From: Phallus indusiatus
Taxonomy: Eukaryota; Basidiomycota; Agaricomycetes; Phallales; Phallaceae
Length of the DNA: 64,000 bases
NCBI GenBank assembly: GCA_027605045.1
Contig: JAQFWX010000088.1
Location: forward strand, 1 to 64,000
Direction: 5' to 3'
Shown in pieces: positions 60,672 through 64,000 of the stretch (position 1 is its first letter; every line of letters starts with the position of its first letter). The notes beneath the pieces are model-generated. The model worked only from the letters and a program-made list of their open reading frames with translations, was not told where the DNA came from and made no database searches. The position numbers were made by a program, and so were the translations under genes.

Positions 60672-61048
60672 CAGCGTTGAGGATAAATCACGGAAGCAAA
60701 TAAATGACTTACGTAAGGGGATATTTGTCTCGGACCTCAACCCCAAGACATTCCAAGACAGCTGTCCAGGGCTCGCCGCGCAAGACATTGCAATGGCTGC
60801 AAAATATCCCAAGGCACCGTAATTAGGCAGATCGATCAGAACATTTGAGGTCTGTTTTGTCAATTCGCCGTTGCCACCTGGACTGCACAGGCTTGGTGTA
60901 AGCTGCGGAGCGTTTTACCGGAAGCTTCGGCCACCTCTTAAAGGTCGACCTTTTATGGCTTAAAATCAAAACGCTCCAACCTTAATTTTTTTCTTTCTTT
61001 CTTCTCTCACCCTTGTTATCCCTTCACTTTCTGCCTTCTTCTAAAACC
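60672..61048. other. divergent promoter region
   Basis: 377 bases between QRI7 (-) and the GPI-anchored protein (+). A CT-rich leader (TTTCTTTCTTTCTTC, about 60987-61045) precedes the + strand ATG. The QRI7 frame can be extended upstream with stops removed only by an intron, which is not favoured. Confidence 0.4.
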
Positions 61049-62179
61049 ATGAAAGTCTCGCCATTCGTAACGACTGTCGCTGGATTCCTCGCTGGCGTTG
61101 GAACGACACAAGCTCTCGCATTGTCCAATCGCGCTATTAGTATTAGGTGAGTCTTTGTGTTCAACTAAAATCAAAAGTCAACGAAGGCTTATTTTCTGCC
61201 GTGCAGCCTTTCAAAGTACTTTCAAATTTGCCTACATTTTTTACCTTCTCTCTAACCACCTTCTATAATACAGCCAGTGTCAAAATGCAGTCCTCGGCAT
61301 AGCAGGCAATCCGGACGCCAGTGCTTGCTTGAATACCAAGACTCTCATCGCAGCTGTTCTCACGTCCCAACAGGCCAACACGAGCGTAGTTCCTACTATT
61401 AATACATTCCTGGAGGGTATTTGTGCCGCCGCCCCTTGCAGCAACGCCACCCTTACCGCCATTGCCGCCAACTTAACATCAGGCTGTCAATCTGACCTCG
61501 CCGCCGCTGGAGGTGGTAGTTTGACGTCGGTTGTTCAAGACCTCCCTCAGATATATCCCTCCCTTCGCCAGATTTTGTGTCTAAAGACGTGAGTTATTAT
61601 TACACATCGTGGGATTGCAAGAGAACAAAAACGCTAATTCTTCGGCTTTTAGTCCTTCCAATGATACATTGTGTGCCTCGAATCTATTGCTCGGATTCCA
61701 AGACATACAAGGTTCTCCTTTGACCTTGTCTTCAGCAACGAGCACAATCGCTCAAGTCACAGGTCAAGCGACCAACGGTTCCCTACCCTCGAGCCTCCTA
61801 TGCACAGACTGCAGCAGAGCAGCCCTAAGCATCGTGGCACAAAATGATCCTTCTATCGGCAGTAATTCTCAATTCCAGAGCACCGTGGCCAGCCAATGTG
61901 GAAGTAATTTTTTGAGTACGTAATCATCTTCTCCTTCCCACAAGCAAAACAAAGGCCTTTGTTGGATCTCATGCGTTCCTTCTTTATTTAGGTTCACCAT
62001 CTCCCACTGACGTTGTCGAAGGAACCGGTACTGCTGCGCCTACAGGCACCCTACCTACTCACTTGATTTCTAGCGGTAGCGGCAACAACACTACTAACGG
62101 TGCTACTGCAATCTTGGCGGGTGCATTCGCTTCCACCTCTATAGCTCTGTTTGCAGGTCTATACACGCTCGTTGTTTGA
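61049..62179 (+). CDS. GPI-anchored Cys-rich secreted protein (DUF7729-like)
   Basis: Four exons (61049-61146, 61274-61588, 61653-61915, 61992-62179) give 287 residues. Signal peptide MKVSPFVTTVAGFLAGVGTT(QA), then a helical, Cys-spaced domain: SQCQNAVLGIAGNPDASACL, FLEGICAAAPCSNATL, LTSGCQSDL, LCASNLLLGFQ, LLCTDCSRAALSIV and SQCGSNFL. Eight or more Cys suggest several disulphides. A Ser/Thr/Gly-rich spacer with N-glycosylation sites (NNTTNG) leads to a hydrophobic C terminus (AGAFASTSIALFAGLYTLVV) without charged residues, as for GPI attachment. This pattern fits the DUF7729 group of fungal wall proteins, whose role is unknown. It should sit on the hyphal surface. Confidence 0.85.
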
Positions 62180-62511
62180 GACGGTCGCAAAGCTAAGATG
62201 TAGATATGTGTATGCGTTGCATTGGATACTATATTATTTATCTATCTGTCATTAATATGTTACAAATTACGGACTGACGGACATATATAAAAGCCATATA
62301 TATTTGATGTTATATTTCTCACGAGTGCTTATTTTCTTCTATAGACGAGAAAGAGGACCTATAAGAATGGATATAACATCGTAAATGTTATACTTAAGTT
62401 GTTTGGCCAAATCTGTGCGGGAGTCCCACACTAACTTAGCATCATATTACTAAGCAAATTTTCCTCCCGTTCATCAATAGTGTCGACGCGTACCATTACC
62501 ATAAATTACAC
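62180..62511. other. intergenic
   Basis: 332 bases with the 3' region of the GPI protein and the promoter of PAC2. Several ATATATAA runs near 62283-62306. No gene. Confidence 0.45.
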
Positions 62512-63502
62512 ATGTCTTCACTCTTATCGTTTGATTTACCAAACTTCAACCCATTGACACTGAAAAACAAAGTTCTCGTTCTGGTTAGTCTTCTCCTAAG
62601 CATGCTACTTGACTTAACCATCTAGGATCTTAGCCCATCGTGTCTGCTGCCAATGTACCACAACTCGCAGCTGACATTCTAATCGCCACTTTCTCATTAT
62701 CCCGAATTGCAGTCTTTGATCCACGATATCACATTCCCATTGTGGGTGCTCGAGAAAATGGCGAACCCGGAGTGACGACGCCCATCGAACTGTTTGGAAG
62801 TGAGAAGTATGACTTTGTCGTCATACAGCAACGATCACCTGTTTTGAAGGTTCGTCACCTTATCATTCGATTACTTCGAAATATTGAATTTGCTTCTGTT
62901 TAGGCACAGAAGGACGCCTTCGTGTCTGCAATAATCAAATTCATCAAAGAATTCGCTTTCAAATCAGTATTATTCGTAACTGCAATCGACTCAACATATC
63001 GTACAGATGCTCAACTGAAGTACGTTAATGCTCTGTGTTATATTTTGCCCATGTGTTCATTGTCACCTTGTTTTTACTCAGCATTCCACTTTTCCATTTC
63101 ATACCACCCAAAGCTCCAAGCCGCAACACCCCAAACACACCTCTCGCCAAACTAGCAACTCTATTTCCACAATACACAACCCGCTCACCTAATGATCAAA
63201 CTTTACGTCTCCCCAACGGAGGTTTAACGAAAAGATTTATATCCGCTATATCAGACGAACTGGACGCCGGGTTCTTAATATGGATGGGGATGGAGGGGGA
63301 TAATCGCGAAGACGCCCGATTCGTTGCTAGCTTCGTAGCCAAAATTCTATCAGTTGAACGACAAGCTGAAGGTTTGTTGATACAATCCAGATTAGTTTTC
63401 ACACCTGACCGTGCTTCTTCCTCTCTTATAGATTGGAAATACCCTCAAAGTTGGATACAAGGTCTCTTCGGAACACCAAATGATCAAACATTATATGGAT
63501 AG
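62512..63502 (+). CDS. PSMG2: proteasome assembly chaperone 2
   Basis: Five exons (62512-62583, 62634-62849, 62904-63019, 63082-63371, 63432-63502) join in frame to 254 residues. The exon 1/2 join gives LVLPIVSAANVPQLAADILI, the family's hallmark start. It is followed by IAVFDPRYHIPIVGARENGEPGVTTPIELFG, then FVVIQQRSPVL and SVLFVTAIDSTYR, and the C-terminal WKYPQSWIQGLFG. PAC2 (PSMG2; ADD66/PBA2 in yeast) pairs with PAC1 to build the proteasome alpha ring in the cytosol. Its stop lies 44 bases from the stop of the convergent MFS gene, so the 3' UTRs must overlap. Confident. Confidence 0.92.
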
Positions 63503-63545
63503 GTATACAATCAAATCTTTCCTCTCCCGAAAAGGTATTATATAA

Positions 63546-64000
63546 TTAATAGAGGTATCTGAATTTGATTCTTCTTCCAGTGACCGCCTCTTTCCGTTCT
63601 ATCTCTTTGTTTAGTGAAATCAGATGTTGCCGGAAAATATAGCACATGGCGACTGTAAGTCCAGCGGTCTATGTATGTATAATTAGAAAGAAAAGTTTTG
63701 TTAGTTCTGGAAAATTTTTGATTCTCACAGCAACACAAATTCCGTACGATTTCCGATACGTTGGACCCCATGAAGTAGCCCAGATGTATCTTTGAAGGAG
63801 TAATTTGAGGTTCTCATTGAATTGAAAACCATTACGAGAATGACTCACGATCCGGCGACATTGCCTAGTTGACTCCATGCGTTAATTAATGCAAGGGCTA
63901 TCCAAATATAAGAAACCGATGTCGTCACGCAAAAAAGGGACTAACCGACGGCTCGTTTGGCAGGAGGTCGAGGAAGCGAGTTGCTTTGCCATGCGTACAG
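63546..64000 (-). CDS. MFS anion:cation symporter (Dal5/nicotinate-type), 5' part off window
   Basis: Only the C-terminal end is in the window. Exons 64000-63946, 63897-63849, 63789-63729 and 63668-63546 join in frame: YAWQSNSLPRPPAKRAV, ALALINAWSQLGNVAGS, YIWATSWGPTYRKSYGIC, then TAGLTVAMCYIFRQHLISLN and a charged tail EIERKEAV...FRYLY. NAWSQLGNVAGSYIWP-like and WGPxYRKSYG are typical of fungal ACS-family carriers (allantoate, nicotinate, vitamins and other organic anions) in the plasma membrane. The substrate cannot be set from this end. Stop at 63546-63548. Confidence 0.88.

Noticed and set aside
1..64000. CRISPR arrays, bacterial operons, phage or IS elements
   Set aside because: Intron-rich eukaryotic DNA; no direct-repeat/spacer pattern, transposase or terminal inverted repeats were found.

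Overview
This window looks like nuclear DNA from a mushroom-forming basidiomycete (Agaricomycetes). The genes are dense, sit on both strands and are cut by many GT-AG introns of about 45-70 bases, several with CTAAC-like branch sites. Basidiomycete-type families are present: a cerato-platanin, a sedolisin protease, a GPI-anchored DUF7729-like protein, and a kinase and a 2-oxoglutarate oxygenase of kinds expanded in mushrooms. I see no rRNA, tRNA, CRISPR array or intact transposon. All splice junctions were inferred by eye from reading frame, splice sites and family motifs; there was no RNA evidence or database search.

Layout. 0-9.3 kb: a left-truncated ArAE_2_N-type membrane protein (-), a secreted cerato-platanin (+), a GPI-anchored pepsin-like protease (+) and an SCT1/GPT2-type glycerol-3-phosphate acyltransferase (+). 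9.5-18.9 kb: a vanillin/salicylaldehyde-type aldehyde dehydrogenase, a sedolisin with an apparent one-base frameshift, and a 4-coumarate-CoA-ligase-like enzyme ending in a peroxisomal AKL tripeptide (all -). 19.6-24.6 kb: a CNT nucleoside transporter (+) and a secreted endonuclease/exonuclease/phosphatase-fold protein (-). 24.6-28.2 kb: no confident gene, but scattered coding-like fragments and tetranucleotide repeats. 28.2-32.6 kb: a divergent pair, an unknown basic nuclear-type protein (-) and UTP25 of the small-subunit processome (+). 33.2-34.6 kb: a deletion relic of the sedolisin in inverted orientation. 35.0-48.0 kb: an SDR (+), an alpha/beta hydrolase that seems to lack its catalytic His (-), a DHA2 MFS exporter (+), a divergent protein kinase (-) and a 2OG-Fe(II) oxygenase (-). 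48.7-57.98 kb: a tentative unknown gene (-), a GNAT acetyltransferase (+), a single-pass Pro/Thr-rich membrane protein with a poly-Q tract (+) and a low-complexity protein with a 40-residue tandem repeat (-). 59.1-64 kb: mitochondrial QRI7 (-), a DUF7729-like GPI protein (+), proteasome assembly chaperone 2 (+) and the 3' end of an anion:cation-symporter-type MFS gene (-).

The genes mix housekeeping roles (UTP25, QRI7, PAC2, GPAT) with secreted and accessory ones. The aromatic-leaning genes (ArAE-like protein, ALDH, 4CL-like ligase, SDR, MFS exporter) are interspersed and lack a core synthase, so I do not call a cluster. The most unusual features are the inverted sedolisin duplication, the His-less hydrolase, the kinase with DFD instead of DFG behind a possible nuclease-fold region, and an 18-bp perfect palindrome 30 bases upstream of that kinase.
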